From Lysinibacillus composti (GTDB taxonomy: Bacteria; Bacillota; Bacilli; Bacillales_A; Planococcaceae), in the NCBI RefSeq assembly GCF_016908465.1, contig NZ_JAFBDY010000021.1, positions 1-54,425 of the forward strand: 54,425 bases of DNA, given 5' to 3'. Made by a program: the position numbers and the translations under genes. Positions within the stretch are counted from its first letter, which is position 1. Each line of letters begins with the position of its first letter. The notes beneath the pieces are model-generated. The model saw only the letters and a list, made by a program, of their open reading frames with translations, was not told where the DNA came from and did not search any database. Shown here in pieces: positions 8,239 through 16,625 of the stretch.

Positions 8239-9741
8239 TTATACGCTAGCTTCGTTAATCGGTTTATTTAATTCTGTCTCTATTTCTTCTACTTCTCCTC
8301 CATGTGCCGCTTTAAGGAATTCATCTGCATTTTCATATTCTTGCTTCGTTAATAAACTTACAATAATGAACACACCTAAACTGATCATCATACCAATCAA
8401 AATTCGATTTGTTCCGATTGGCCAAAAATATGGTAATTTCACGCCTAAATCAATCATGAAATTGTATAATACAAAGGCACTCCCAATGGTAATTGCGGAA
8501 ACTGCACCAGTAGATGTTGCTCTTCTCCATAAGAAACATCCTAATAATGGAACTAATACACCGACTGCTAAAATGTCACTGGAAAGCCATAAAACCCATA
8601 ACGTATCTGGAATTCGAAGTGCTATAATCATCGCTACAATACTAATTGAAACTGTTGCGATTGCACCGATTTTCTTAATATCTTTCTCTCTCGCATTTGA
8701 GTTGATATAGCTTAAATAGAAATCACTTACATAAAGCGCCCCTGAATTAACTGCTGAACTCATTGTGGATAATATTGCAGAAGCAATTCCTAAAAATACA
8801 ACCATACCTAAAACAGGTCCTAAGAAATCTAAAGTTAATGCTGCTACAATTCCTTCTTTAGGCATTTCTGTATAAATAACGCCTGCTGCCACTCCAATAA
8901 TCGCTACAAATATATAAAGAGGAATAAAGATAAATAAACCTCCTAGTGGCATCATCTTCGCTTCTTTCGCATTTTTCGTAGCCGCAAGTCGTTGCCAAGC
9001 ATCAGCACTAATAATCCAAGCTAAACCAAATGACAACATGTAGAAGAAATTCGTTTTAAAGTTAGCGAAGAAATCAAGATGATTTTCTCTTCCAGGCATG
9101 TCTTTAATGGCGAAAATATTTGAAAAACCATCCGCATGTGAAACGGCTACAACCATTAAAATAATCAAACCTAATACAAAACTATAAAACTGGATGTTAT
9201 CAGTAATTACAACAGCTCTAAATCCACCAATTGATGAATAAATTGCTACAATTACAATCCCAATCAGAATAGCTGTAAAGTACGTCGTGCCAAACATAGA
9301 TGAGAAAAACTTTCCTAATGATACAGTCTGAGATGCAGCAAATGTAATCATATACCAGATCACAATAACACTCACCAATACACCGGCTGTTTTCCCGTAT
9401 CGCTTCTCCATAATATGACGTTGAGAAATTGATCCAACATTTCGGATTAATTTAGCAAACAACACTAATACAATTGCTGCTAATACCGATGGCGAACCAA
9501 TAATCCACCATGCACTAATCCCTTGTTCGAATGCTTGGTCGATTGATACGACAGCTGAAGACCCACCAAACCACGAAGCAACAAATGTTATTGATAGCGC
9601 CCAGTGTGAAAAAGAGCGTCCTGCTAAAAAGAAATCTTCCTCAGATTCTTTATCTTTTTTGGGCTTTCGTAAACTTAATGCCAATAGAACTGAAAAATAA
9701 ATAATTAAACAAACAATAGCCCAGATCTTATAACCAATCAT
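8239..9741 (-). CDS. Sodium:solute symporter family transporter
   Basis: A 500-residue membrane protein with about 13 hydrophobic segments and the SSS-family core, including FVASWFGGSSAVVSIDQAFEQG near the first segments and a charged C-terminal tail. Members take up organic solutes such as carboxylates, amino acids or vitamins with Na+. It is the first gene behind the sigma-54 promoter, so it probably imports the substrate of the downstream oxygenase and amidohydrolase. A purine-rich GGGGGAGG precedes the ATG. The exact substrate cannot be read from sequence; an imidazole carboxylate is my inference from the operon. Confidence 0.9.
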   Translation of the reverse strand: MIGYKIWAIVCLIIYFSVLLALSLRKPKKDKESEEDFFLAGRSFSHWALSITFVASWFGGSSAVVSIDQAFEQGISAWWIIGSPSVLAAIVLVLFAKLIRNVGSISQRHIMEKRYGKTAGVLVSVIVIWYMITFAASQTVSLGKFFSSMFGTTYFTAILIGIVIVAIYSSIGGFRAVVITDNIQFYSFVLGLIILMVVAVSHADGFSNIFAIKDMPGRENHLDFFANFKTNFFYMLSFGLAWIISADAWQRLAATKNAKEAKMMPLGGLFIFIPLYIFVAIIGVAAGVIYTEMPKEGIVAALTLDFLGPVLGMVVFLGIASAILSTMSSAVNSGALYVSDFYLSYINSNAREKDIKKIGAIATVSISIVAMIIALRIPDTLWVLWLSSDILAVGVLVPLLGCFLWRRATSTGAVSAITIGSAFVLYNFMIDLGVKLPYFWPIGTNRILIGMMISLGVFIIVSLLTKQEYENADEFLKAAHGGEVEEIETELNKPINEASV

Positions 9742-9783
9742 TTTCCTCCCCCTATCTATTTATTGATGTGCTCACTTATTATT

Positions 9784-9801
9784 AAGCAATTTTCATGCCA
9801 A
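9784..9801 (-). promoter_or_regulatory. Sigma-54 (SigL) promoter of the catabolic operon
   Basis: On the minus strand, TTGGCATGAAAATTGCTT carries the -24 element TGGCATG (around 9796-9800), a four-base gap and the -12 element TTGC (9786-9789). This matches the TGGCACG-N4-TTGCW consensus at all but one conserved position, with exact spacing. It lies about 45 bases upstream of the symporter start and faces the divergent sigma-54 activator gene. Confidence 0.88.
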
Positions 9802-9869
9802 CTTTATAAATATTAAAAAAAGTTTGATAATTAAGAATGTTATAGTTTAATATAGACCTAAATAAAAAC

Positions 9870-9904
9870 AATTTTTCTATTTTTGCAGAAAAAATAGAAA
9901 AATT
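9870..9904. promoter_or_regulatory. Candidate upstream activating sequence
   Basis: A perfect 15-bp inverted repeat (AATTTTTCTATTTTT, 5-base loop GCAGA, then its complement) lies about 80 bases upstream of the sigma-54 promoter and just before the activator's own ribosome site. Distance and symmetry suit an enhancer for the Fis-type activator; binding there could also limit its own expression. Confidence 0.6.
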
Positions 9905-9928
9905 TTGCTGCAAAATCGGAGGGGAATT

Positions 9929-11587
9929 ATGCACTTATATGAATTAGAGGAAGTTTTAAAAGAGCTCAATGAAGTTGTTCTGATCCTTTCAGAAAACAAC
10001 TTGATACTCTCGCTTTTTGATCCACAAAAAGTCGTTAACCAACAAGTCAATGACTATTTCGATGAAACTACTATTGAACAACACATCTTCACTAGTAAGA
10101 ATAAAAAATTCAACTGTAAGAAGACCTTTTACCATTTAAATCAGCGAACATTCCAAATCATTACAATGAATACCATCCATGTTGATGACCTATTATTAAA
10201 ACGATTAGCTATATATGAACAAATAATGGAACATATAAATGATGGTGTTATGGCAAGTGATGAAGAAGGAAAAATATTCATCTATAATGCCGCTCAAGAA
10301 AAGCTCGAAAACATGAAAAAATCTGAAGTATTAGGAAAGTATTTATGGGATATTTATCGAATCGATTCTAAAAATTCAGAACATCGTAGAGTTTCTTCTA
10401 CTAAAACACCTATCATAGGACGCTACCACGCCCATGCATTTTCAAACAATTTACCTCAGTATTTGAAATATAGTACATATCCGCTAATCAATGATTCTCA
10501 ATCAATAGGTGCATTTTCTATTTGTATAAACGAAACTAAATTAAAAGAGCTATTATTCGAAACGCTAGAATTAAAACGAAAACTATATTCTTCACCATCA
10601 AATCAGATGTACGTTGATATAAATAAAAATGGCACTTCTTTTACATTTGAGGATATTAAAGGGGTTAGTAGCGAAATATCAAGCGTAATAAAGCAAGCGC
10701 AAAATGTAGCACTGTATAATCTAGATATACTATTAATTGGTGAAACTGGGACAGGAAAAGAACTTTTTGCCCAAAGCATTCATAATCATAGTTCTCGTTC
10801 GAATCACCCCTTTGTCGCGGTCAACTGCGCTGCTATTCCGGAGACATTATTAGAAATCACGTTATTCGGTTCCACAAAAGGAGCATTTACAGGGGCGAGC
10901 GATCAAATCGGATTATTTGAAAGCGCACAGGAAGGAACGATATTTTTAGATGAAATCAATTCGTTACCGTTATCTCTGCAATCCAAAATCATTCGTGTAC
11001 TAGAAGAAAGAAAAATACGTAGACTTGGTTCCAATAAATTAATTCCGATTCATTGCAACATTATTACAGCATCCAATGAAGATCCTCAAAAACTAATTAA
11101 TGAAAATAAATTGCGATTAGACTTATATTATCGAATTGCCAAGACGACAATCGAAATACCACCACTACGAAATCGTGAAGCCGACATTAAATATTACATT
11201 CAATATTTTTTAAATAAACTAAATGAAAAATATAACCGCTCGATTTTGAACGTTTCACCAGAGTTAGAGCAATTATTAATTAATTATCCTTGGCCGGGAA
11301 ATATAAGGGAATTAAAACACCTAATGGAAAATATGTATATTCAAACAGATGAATATGAAACGATCATCTCTTCAAAAGTAGCACCAAAATCGTTAATTCA
11401 ATCTCATTTACTAACAGAACCCATAAGGACAGACATTCCGATAAAAACCAGAAAAAGAATAACGAAAGAAGAAATTCAAAATATATTAGAATCAACGAAC
11501 TACAACGTGACACGAACTGCGGAAATACTTTATATGTCCAGACAAAACTTGCAATATTATTTAAAAAAATTTAAATTAAATGAATAA
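9929..11587 (+). CDS. Sigma-54-dependent transcriptional activator (PAS-AAA+-Fis)
   Basis: A 552-residue enhancer-binding protein of the RocR/BkdR/AcoR type. An N-terminal sensory region with a PAS domain (about 90-205) is followed by the AAA+ domain with Walker A GETGTGKE (about 271), the sigma-54 contact loop GAFTGA (about 318), Walker B IFLDEINSL and the arginine-finger region. The C-terminal Fis-type helix-turn-helix is VTRTAEILYMSRQNLQYYLK. I chose the ATG at 9929 because CGGAGGGG ends four bases upstream; the frame extends to a TTG at 9905 inside the palindrome. It is transcribed away from the oxygenase operon, whose promoter is of the sigma-54 class, so it is very probably its activator. 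The ligand is unknown; sensing would be through the N-terminal/PAS region. Confidence 0.94.
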   Translation: MHLYELEEVLKELNEVVLILSENNLILSLFDPQKVVNQQVNDYFDETTIEQHIFTSKNKKFNCKKTFYHLNQRTFQIITMNTIHVDDLLLKRLAIYEQIMEHINDGVMASDEEGKIFIYNAAQEKLENMKKSEVLGKYLWDIYRIDSKNSEHRRVSSTKTPIIGRYHAHAFSNNLPQYLKYSTYPLINDSQSIGAFSICINETKLKELLFETLELKRKLYSSPSNQMYVDINKNGTSFTFEDIKGVSSEISSVIKQAQNVALYNLDILLIGETGTGKELFAQSIHNHSSRSNHPFVAVNCAAIPETLLEITLFGSTKGAFTGASDQIGLFESAQEGTIFLDEINSLPLSLQSKIIRVLEERKIRRLGSNKLIPIHCNIITASNEDPQKLINENKLRLDLYYRIAKTTIEIPPLRNREADIKYYIQYFLNKLNEKYNRSILNVSPELEQLLINYPWPGNIRELKHLMENMYIQTDEYETIISSKVAPKSLIQSHLLTEPIRTDIPIKTRKRITKEEIQNILESTNYNVTRTAEILYMSRQNLQYYLKKFKLNE

Positions 11588-11600
11588 ATACTAAAAATAT

Positions 11601-11636
11601 AAAAAAGGAAATTTCATATTTGAAATTTCCTTTTTT
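11601..11636. terminator. Bidirectional terminator after the activator gene
   Basis: AAAAAAGGAAATTTCA and its exact complement enclose the loop TATT, with the second arm ending in TTTTTT, 13 bases after the activator stop. Confidence 0.88.
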
Positions 11637-11671
11637 ATGGCTTTTTTTCACGCTTAATAAGATCTAAAACC

Positions 11672-11700
11672 AAAGGCATATGATTTTTCTCATGCCCTTT
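11672..11700 (-). terminator. Possible terminator of the PepSY gene
   Basis: AAAGGCAT and ATGCCCTTT can pair with one bulge around a 12-base loop, about 75 bases after the stop of the minus-strand PepSY gene. No clean T-run follows, so this is tentative. Confidence 0.4.
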
Positions 11701-11712
11701 TCATGAAGAAAA

Positions 11713-11760
11713 GACGCAATTCTTATCTTGAAATGCGCCCGATCCTAACGGAATAACTTC
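11713..11760. repeat. Dispersed AATGCGCCCGAT-type repeat, copy 2
   Basis: GACGCAATTC followed by TTGAAATGCGCCCGATC and CTAACGGAATAACTTC. This is the longest copy of the repeat also seen at 96-120. It lies at the 3' side of the PepSY gene. Confidence 0.45.
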
Positions 11761-11774
11761 ATTAGTTGGTTACT

Positions 11775-12029
11775 TTAATCATAAAAATCATGATCATTTT
11801 CTTGCTCTACTTTTACAATACGCCCTGATTTCGCATTGATTTCAACTTCATATACTCTATTTTGCGGCGTCATAATGTAAACTTCGTATACTAAAATACC
11901 GTTCTCCATATCCAAATCTACATGTAATATTTGCCCAGGTACTCTTCCAAGTGCAATTTGTTGTGCCTGTTGTGCAGAAATCCTTTGGGTATTTTGTAAA
12001 TACATAGGATTATAATTCCCGTAATACAT
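11775..12029 (-). CDS. Small PepSY-domain protein
   Basis: An 84-residue protein: a Tyr/Asn-rich start (MYYGNYNPMYLQN) and one PepSY domain (about 18-78), including ISAQQAQQIALGRVPGQILH and VYEVEINAKSGRIVKVEQ. PepSY domains are thought to bind or inhibit proteases and are frequent in cell-envelope proteins of Bacillus. No signal peptide is visible, so it may act in the cytoplasm or in spores; that is open. I prefer the ATG at 12027-12029 with AAGGGGG nine bases upstream over an in-frame TTG at 12054. Single gene, possible terminator at 11672-11700. Confidence 0.75.
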   Translation of the reverse strand: MYYGNYNPMYLQNTQRISAQQAQQIALGRVPGQILHVDLDMENGILVYEVYIMTPQNRVYEVEINAKSGRIVKVEQENDHDFYD

Positions 12030-12327
12030 ATCGAGTTTCCCCCTTAGTAATTTCAATCGTTTTCATATTATTCGGGGAAAATAGAAATGGTTACTTTATT
12101 CGATAAACTTAAGCACGATTAGTTTTTAGCAAATCGCTTCACAATTTCCAACATTTTCAGCATAAATATTTTAATTAATGGTCCTTAACTGATGAAAACA
12201 GACGCATTCCTAATTAATGAAATGAGCCTCCTGTAATTGAATAACTAAATCATGATCCACTCTTCTAAAGTATAGTGAAGATTTTAAATCAAAAGTTTTA
12301 CGTTAAGTACATACAAGAAAACATATA
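12030..12327. other. Intergenic stretch without a gene
   Basis: About 300 bases, AT-rich, with no convincing open frame. Around 12201-12246 (GACGCATTC, then AATGAAATGAGCC and AATTGAATAAC) there is a worn relative of the AATGCGCCCGAT-type repeat. The promoter of the PepSY gene should lie just right of 12030, but no good -35/-10 pair stands out. Confidence 0.4.
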
Positions 12328-12369
12328 AAGGGCATAATGAGTAGCTAAATCTACTCATCATGCCCTTTT
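12328..12369. terminator. Terminator of the PepSY lipoprotein gene
   Basis: AAGGGCAT-A-ATGAGTAG pairs with CTACTCAT-C-ATGCCCTT around a six-base loop; T-runs on both strands. It lies 48 bases beyond the minus-strand lipoprotein stop. Confidence 0.85.
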
Positions 12370-12416
12370 GTGCGCAAATCTTCCAATTGTCCTCTAAAAG
12401 AACCATTCACCTGTTA

Positions 12417-13049
12417 TTAGTCATCTATTTCTACTTTTAAGATTTTTCCGGTTGTAGCATTGATTTTAATTTCTATATCGGAGCCATTCTTTTCATATTC
12501 AATCGTATACGTTTGTTTTCCATGTTCTGCCTCAAGCGACCATCCTGTAGGAGAAAGTCCTTCTACTTCGGTTTTTTTAGAAGCATGTTCAATTGCTTCA
12601 GCTGGGTCAATTATAGCTGAAAAATCTAATGATTCATTAGTATCTCTTCTATCTGTTTCAACTTTATTTTCTTTTATTTCTTTTGTAGTTGCATCAATTT
12701 CTATTTCATATTCTTTTGATGAATCAAAACCCTCTATATCATAATGTAATCGACCAAACTCGGTATCTAAGTCAATGGATTCGATTTTTGCATCTGGATA
12801 AGCTTCTTTAAAGATGTTTACCGCCTCTGTCATAGAGACAGTTGGATTTGTTAGGTCACCATTTGTCGCCAAGTTTTGTGTATTACTAGAAACTCCCACA
12901 GCACTTGTTTTATTATTTATATTTGTCATGTTGACTTCACTTACAGTACTTGGTTGAGTGGTCGTACTTACATTTTCTTCTGTTGTGTCTGTACCACATG
13001 CTGTTAATAAAAGTAGGGCGAACGCTGTGATCGTTAATTTTTTGAACAT
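12417..13049 (-). CDS. Lipoprotein with two PepSY domains
   Basis: A 210-residue exported lipoprotein. The signal peptide MFKKLTITAFALLLLTACGT has the lipobox LTAC (Cys18), then a Thr/Ser-rich linker and two PepSY domains (about 75-133 and 147-209) with the typical YEIEIDATTKEI and IEIKINATTGKILKVEI ends. Anchored on the outer face of the membrane, it may modulate a protease or a sensor; similar double-PepSY proteins (YkoJ-like) occur in Bacillus. AAGGAG precedes the ATG. It stands alone between a strong terminator and an apparently gene-free stretch. Confidence 0.8.
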   Translation of the reverse strand: MFKKLTITAFALLLLTACGTDTTEENVSTTTQPSTVSEVNMTNINNKTSAVGVSSNTQNLATNGDLTNPTVSMTEAVNIFKEAYPDAKIESIDLDTEFGRLHYDIEGFDSSKEYEIEIDATTKEIKENKVETDRRDTNESLDFSAIIDPAEAIEHASKKTEVEGLSPTGWSLEAEHGKQTYTIEYEKNGSDIEIKINATTGKILKVEIDD

Positions 13050-13409
13050 TTCAATTCTCTCCTTATGTATCGATTGAATGAAATTTGATTTACTACTCTT
13101 TATTTTTAGACCTATTCTTTATTAACTATACCTGCTAAGTTAAAGAAAAAGTCCCTAAGTTCCATCTACTTTCATATAACCATTCCGATTTTCAACAATC
13201 TGGCCAGTTTGAGGAGCGAATCAAAAATTTCCCAAGTAAATACCACTCTGATTTAGACAAGAAGGAATCCCTTTCGAAATGATCAAAAGGGATCCTAGAA
13301 TAATGCTGATTTATATAAAGATTTCTAAAAAGCTGGTAGCCTTGTTGGTTGTTCAGTAATTTTGTTCTTCTCTTTTAGTCGATCTTTCTTGCCATAAGTT
13401 TCCTAATGT
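13050..13409. other. Intergenic stretch without a recognised gene
   Basis: No convincing coding region. A hairpin at 13264-13295 pairs GGAATCCCTTT with AAAGGGATCC (one bulge), without a T-run; it may be a weak terminator for the minus-strand gene ending at 13410. Confidence 0.35.
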
Positions 13410-13676
13410 CTAGATATCTTGAAGTTTGTCATAGTTACCTTTAATATAAACATTTTCAATGGTATCTAACGTAATCTTTTCATTCTTTTCTAGGCAAGAT
13501 CCTATTAATTTAAGGAAAGTATCATGCTTTGCTTTTACGCGTGCTCTAATTTCGTCCAAGCATTCATTTGATATTTTATCTGGTGTCTCTAATCTTGATA
13601 ATCGTGATTTTATTTCTTTTATTTTTTTAGATCTATCTTTTAAATATTCTTCATAAGATTTCTTTCTTAATTCCAC
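13410..13676 (-). CDS. Small hypothetical protein, charged and helical
   Basis: An unrecognised protein of about 88 residues, rich in Lys and Glu and predicted mostly helical (KSYEEYLKDRSKKIKEIKSR and similar). I chose the GTG at 13674-13676 because AGGAG lies eight bases upstream. The frame is open to a GTG at 13733 (107 residues), but that start has no ribosome site. No signal peptide or membrane segment. The next minus-strand gene upstream, also small and unknown, ends 118 bases away. Confidence 0.5.
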   Translation of the reverse strand: MELRKKSYEEYLKDRSKKIKEIKSRLSRLETPDKISNECLDEIRARVKAKHDTFLKLIGSCLEKNEKITLDTIENVYIKGNYDKLQDI

Positions 13677-13793
13677 TTTAACGGCTCCTTGTAAATAATA
13701 TGTTTTCCCATGCTGTAAAATAGAAGAAGCCACTTAGTCTTATTAGCGATTTTATTATTATTCAATCAAGGAATAGCTTTTTACGTCCAGAGA

Positions 13794-14165
13794 TTAAGTT
13801 GCTTTTTTCTGGCAATATAAAAGAGTGTACTGTTGGATTCTTCTTTCTAACAATTTAAAAACTCCTACATAACTTTCTGCTTCGATAATTGTAAGGGTTT
13901 CTGTATGTTCAAGTATTTGTAAATCAACTAAATATAATAATGCTTCGGATAGACAGTTGATCGAAGTGAATCTAAGTGGTCTATATAAAGTTAATGATTT
14001 CCCTTTGGCATATCCATTCTCTAACAGTTCGTATAATTCTTTATAATTGTCTTCCTTAATCATTTTATGGACGACAATTTTCTGCAGTTTCCCTACTTGT
14101 ATAAGAAGATTTAATGCAAGGTCCAAGCACGTTTCCGCGTTGTACTCATTTGACTGATGATACAT
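13794..14165 (-). CDS. Hypothetical protein, 123 residues
   Basis: Not recognised. The sequence is helical and soluble in appearance, with two His/Cys-containing ends (MYHQSNEYNAETCLDLALNL at the start and LLYCQKKAT at the end) and no membrane segment. AAGGAGATG lies seven bases before the ATG, so translation is likely. It lies upstream of the 13410 gene on the same strand and downstream of the agr operon's terminator, so it has its own promoter. A regulatory role cannot be supported or excluded. Confidence 0.6.
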   Translation of the reverse strand: MYHQSNEYNAETCLDLALNLLIQVGKLQKIVVHKMIKEDNYKELYELLENGYAKGKSLTLYRPLRFTSINCLSEALLYLVDLQILEHTETLTIIEAESYVGVFKLLERRIQQYTLLYCQKKAT

Positions 14166-14349
14166 AATACATCTCCTTACCCTTTAATCATTTCGTAAAA
14201 TGGTATCGTACTATTCAGTTCTTTTAACTTCCATACCTATTCTAACCGTAAATTCAGCCTTAAGGACGAATCTTTCATAAGCGTTCACTTATCAATCATT
14301 ATCGTAATTTGTAATCCCCTTCTAAGACGAAAACCTTATCATCTCCATA

Positions 14350-14379
14350 AAAAAAAGACCCGTCATGACGAGTCTTTTT
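14350..14379 (-). terminator. Terminator of the agr operon
   Basis: On the minus strand AAAAAGAC-T-CGTCATGACG-G-GTCTTTTTTTT forms a stem with a single mismatch and a T-run, six bases after the agrA stop. Confidence 0.9.
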
Positions 14380-14385
14380 CTTCAA

Positions 14386-15135
14386 TTATTCAATTTTAAC
14401 TAAGGATTCATTTACTTTACTTATGATATTGCGCATCGCTCGGAAAGAGACAGTACATTTCGCTCCATTTACTAATTTGACATACTTATCTTTTTTATTG
14501 ATTTCAATAATATGCTGGAGGTTTATGACACAACTTTTATGACATCGAAAGAAGGTAGAATCTATTTCTTCGATGTCTTTCAGTTTGCCATAAAAATCAT
14601 ATACCCCATTCTTCTCGTAAAGGCGTATTTTATGGAAATCCTCGGATGTTTCAAAGTAGTAAATATTTTCATAAGGGACATTCTTTATCAATTCCCCCAT
14701 CTTAATTTGGAAAACGTTTGTCGTTTTTGTCTGTCCCAATTTTTCGTATCTTTCAACTGCACTTTCAAATGCTCCAATGATCTCTTCTGAGAAATTTTCG
14801 TAAGAACTTTTGATAATATAATCTAAGGCAGCTAACTTGTATTTAAACGTCAGTTTTAATGCTTCCGAATAATTCGTTACAAAAATAATACTAGCTAAGA
14901 GGTCGTTTTTTCTAATTGCATCCGCAAGTTGAATCCCATTACTGCCATCCCCAAGTTCGATATCTAGGAAATAACAATCAGCTTTATTATTTTCTAAATA
15001 ACTTAAAACCTGCTCCGCATCAGAAGCAACAAGGGCTATTTCAACACTCGGATGATTCATCATGGCATAATTTTTTATAATGGTATGGAGCAATTTTCGT
15101 TGCTGTGGATGATCTTCACATATGACAACTTTCAT
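14386..15135 (-). CDS. agrA: AgrA-type response regulator (REC-LytTR)
   Basis: A 249-residue response regulator. The receiver domain (1-125) has the acidic pocket Glu6-Asp7 and phospho-acceptor Asp58 (YFLDIELGDG). The LytTR DNA-binding domain (about 145-245) contains IYYFETSEDFHKIRLYEKNG, FRCHKSCVINLQHI and VSFRAMRN, as in AgrA/ComE. Phosphorylated by the kinase AgrC, it would bind 9-bp direct repeats such as those at 17328-17378 and activate its own operon. Its ATG overlaps the agrC stop (TAATG). Complete and of normal length. Confidence 0.93.
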   Translation of the reverse strand: MKVVICEDHPQQRKLLHTIIKNYAMMNHPSVEIALVASDAEQVLSYLENNKADCYFLDIELGDGSNGIQLADAIRKNDLLASIIFVTNYSEALKLTFKYKLAALDYIIKSSYENFSEEIIGAFESAVERYEKLGQTKTTNVFQIKMGELIKNVPYENIYYFETSEDFHKIRLYEKNGVYDFYGKLKDIEEIDSTFFRCHKSCVINLQHIIEINKKDKYVKLVNGAKCTVSFRAMRNIISKVNESLVKIE

Positions 15136-16430
15136 TAACTTCCCTCACTTTTTGCCATTTCAATAATTTGACTAAATACACCGTTATTTACATTCGTACG
15201 CAACACCACATTAGGGTATGTATTAATAATACTTCTAACAGTGCTAAGTCCTTTTCCACGATTTTCTCCTTTTGTTGAGAAACCATCATTAAATATTTTA
15301 TCGATCTTCACAGAATGATCATCCTCTATTGTGTTTTCGATAATAATCATAATGGAATTTGACCTACTTTTAAAAATGGCAATATCTATTTCCTTATCAG
15401 TATGATTTTGCATGTTTGCCTCTATTGCATTATCTAAGAAGATTCCTAGTATTCTAGCAATATCAATTATATTCATATTCAGCTCATCGATCACATCTGG
15501 AACTTCAATATTAACCGTTATCCCCTCTTTTTCGGCTTGCAGGGTTTTGGTTAAAATTAAACCTTTTATGCCCGTAATTTGTAACTTCGATAAATTAGCC
15601 AAACGCATATTTCTTTTGAGCGTATCTTCTTCTGCCGAGAAAATATGTTTTTTAAAATACTTTTTTAAGCCTTCAAAATCATTGACTTCTATATATCCCT
15701 GCATAGATGCTAAAATATTAGCGTGATCATGTCTGAACTTTTGCATATCATTATTGATTACTTCTAACGACCGCATATAATCTGTAAACTGAGCGGTTTC
15801 AATTTCAACTCTTCGAAAATGGTTCTCCTTCTTAATATTAACGATTGTTAAATATAGAACAAAGAGCATAATCGTAAAATATGTAATCTGTGTAATGATA
15901 TTAAACTTCAACAAGTTATCCTCAGATAAGTATTCCGTCAGATAAAGGTTGATATAGAACGTACTCATAGTCACCAGCGCAATAATAAGAATAAGTATAT
16001 ACGCTGTTTTCATTTCCTCTAGCAACTTATATATTTTTCTAGTTGAGTGCTTATAAATGATGATACAAAGAATAAATAAAACCGTGAAAATACAGTAATG
16101 TTCTAACATCCCTGGAAGGGCGTCATATGGGAAAGCTTTCATTACAACTTGCGTTAGATTGTCCGTAAAAACACCAATAATTAATACAAAGCAGATATGT
16201 ATAAGAGTCAGAAACGCTCGAGAAAGCCAAAAAAAGTATGTAAACGAACTCACTAATAAGAAAACAATTCCTTGCCATTGACCAATTAATTGAAAAATAA
16301 GGATAGAGGGGCACATGCTTAGCAAGATAAAAGCTAAGATGCGCTTAATACTCATTTTTATTTGTGTTGCGTAGCTTATTGCCCAAAATAGAATAATAAA
16401 TTCAATGATGCTTAATATAAATAGTTCCAT
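15135..16430 (-). CDS. agrC: AgrC-type sensor histidine kinase
   Basis: A 431-residue membrane kinase of the HPK10 class. Six or so hydrophobic segments fill residues 1-200. The dimerisation helix carries the phospho-His in KFRHDHANIL (His234), followed by a GHKL ATPase domain with the N box DNAIEANMQ and the G box GKGLSTVRSII. It should detect the extracellular cyclic peptide made from AgrD by AgrB and pass phosphate to AgrA. It lies 15 bases after agrD, with a moderate AAAGGT ribosome site, and touches agrA. Conserved motifs are intact. Confidence 0.93.
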   Translation of the reverse strand: MELFILSIIEFIILFWAISYATQIKMSIKRILAFILLSMCPSILIFQLIGQWQGIVFLLVSSFTYFFWLSRAFLTLIHICFVLIIGVFTDNLTQVVMKAFPYDALPGMLEHYCIFTVLFILCIIIYKHSTRKIYKLLEEMKTAYILILIIALVTMSTFYINLYLTEYLSEDNLLKFNIITQITYFTIMLFVLYLTIVNIKKENHFRRVEIETAQFTDYMRSLEVINNDMQKFRHDHANILASMQGYIEVNDFEGLKKYFKKHIFSAEEDTLKRNMRLANLSKLQITGIKGLILTKTLQAEKEGITVNIEVPDVIDELNMNIIDIARILGIFLDNAIEANMQNHTDKEIDIAIFKSRSNSIMIIIENTIEDDHSVKIDKIFNDGFSTKGENRGKGLSTVRSIINTYPNVVLRTNVNNGVFSQIIEMAKSEGS

Positions 16431-16445
16431 TACATGTCAATACCT

Positions 16446-16625
16446 TTATTCTTTATCATCTGCAAATGGGTTATTGTTAAGTAACTGTTCAGGAACTTTC
16501 TTCTCATGGAACCAGATCGTACAAGACATAACCGTAGCCGTTGATCCTACTGCTACAAGGGCTGCAGCTATTTTTGATGCATGAAATTTAACATTGAACC
16601 AATTCATTTTTTTCTCTTTATTCAT
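16446..16625 (-). CDS. agrD: AgrD-type cyclic peptide pheromone precursor
   Basis: A 59-residue precursor with the three-part AgrD plan: an amphipathic N-terminal leader (about 1-30), a pheromone core around SCTIWF, and the acidic/Pro C-tail HEKKVPEQLL. By comparison with staphylococcal AgrD (Cys, four further ring residues, then an E-x-P-tail), I predict a five-residue thiolactone ring Cys35-Thr-Ile-Trp-Phe39, with cleavage before His40. The N-terminal extent of the mature peptide is not predictable. I chose the ATG at 16623-16625, nine bases after AGGAG; another ATG at 16634 overlaps the ribosome site. Its start overlaps the end of agrB, coupling their translation. Confidence 0.88.
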   Translation of the reverse strand: MNKEKKMNWFNVKFHASKIAAALVAVGSTATVMSCTIWFHEKKVPEQLLNNNPFADDKE

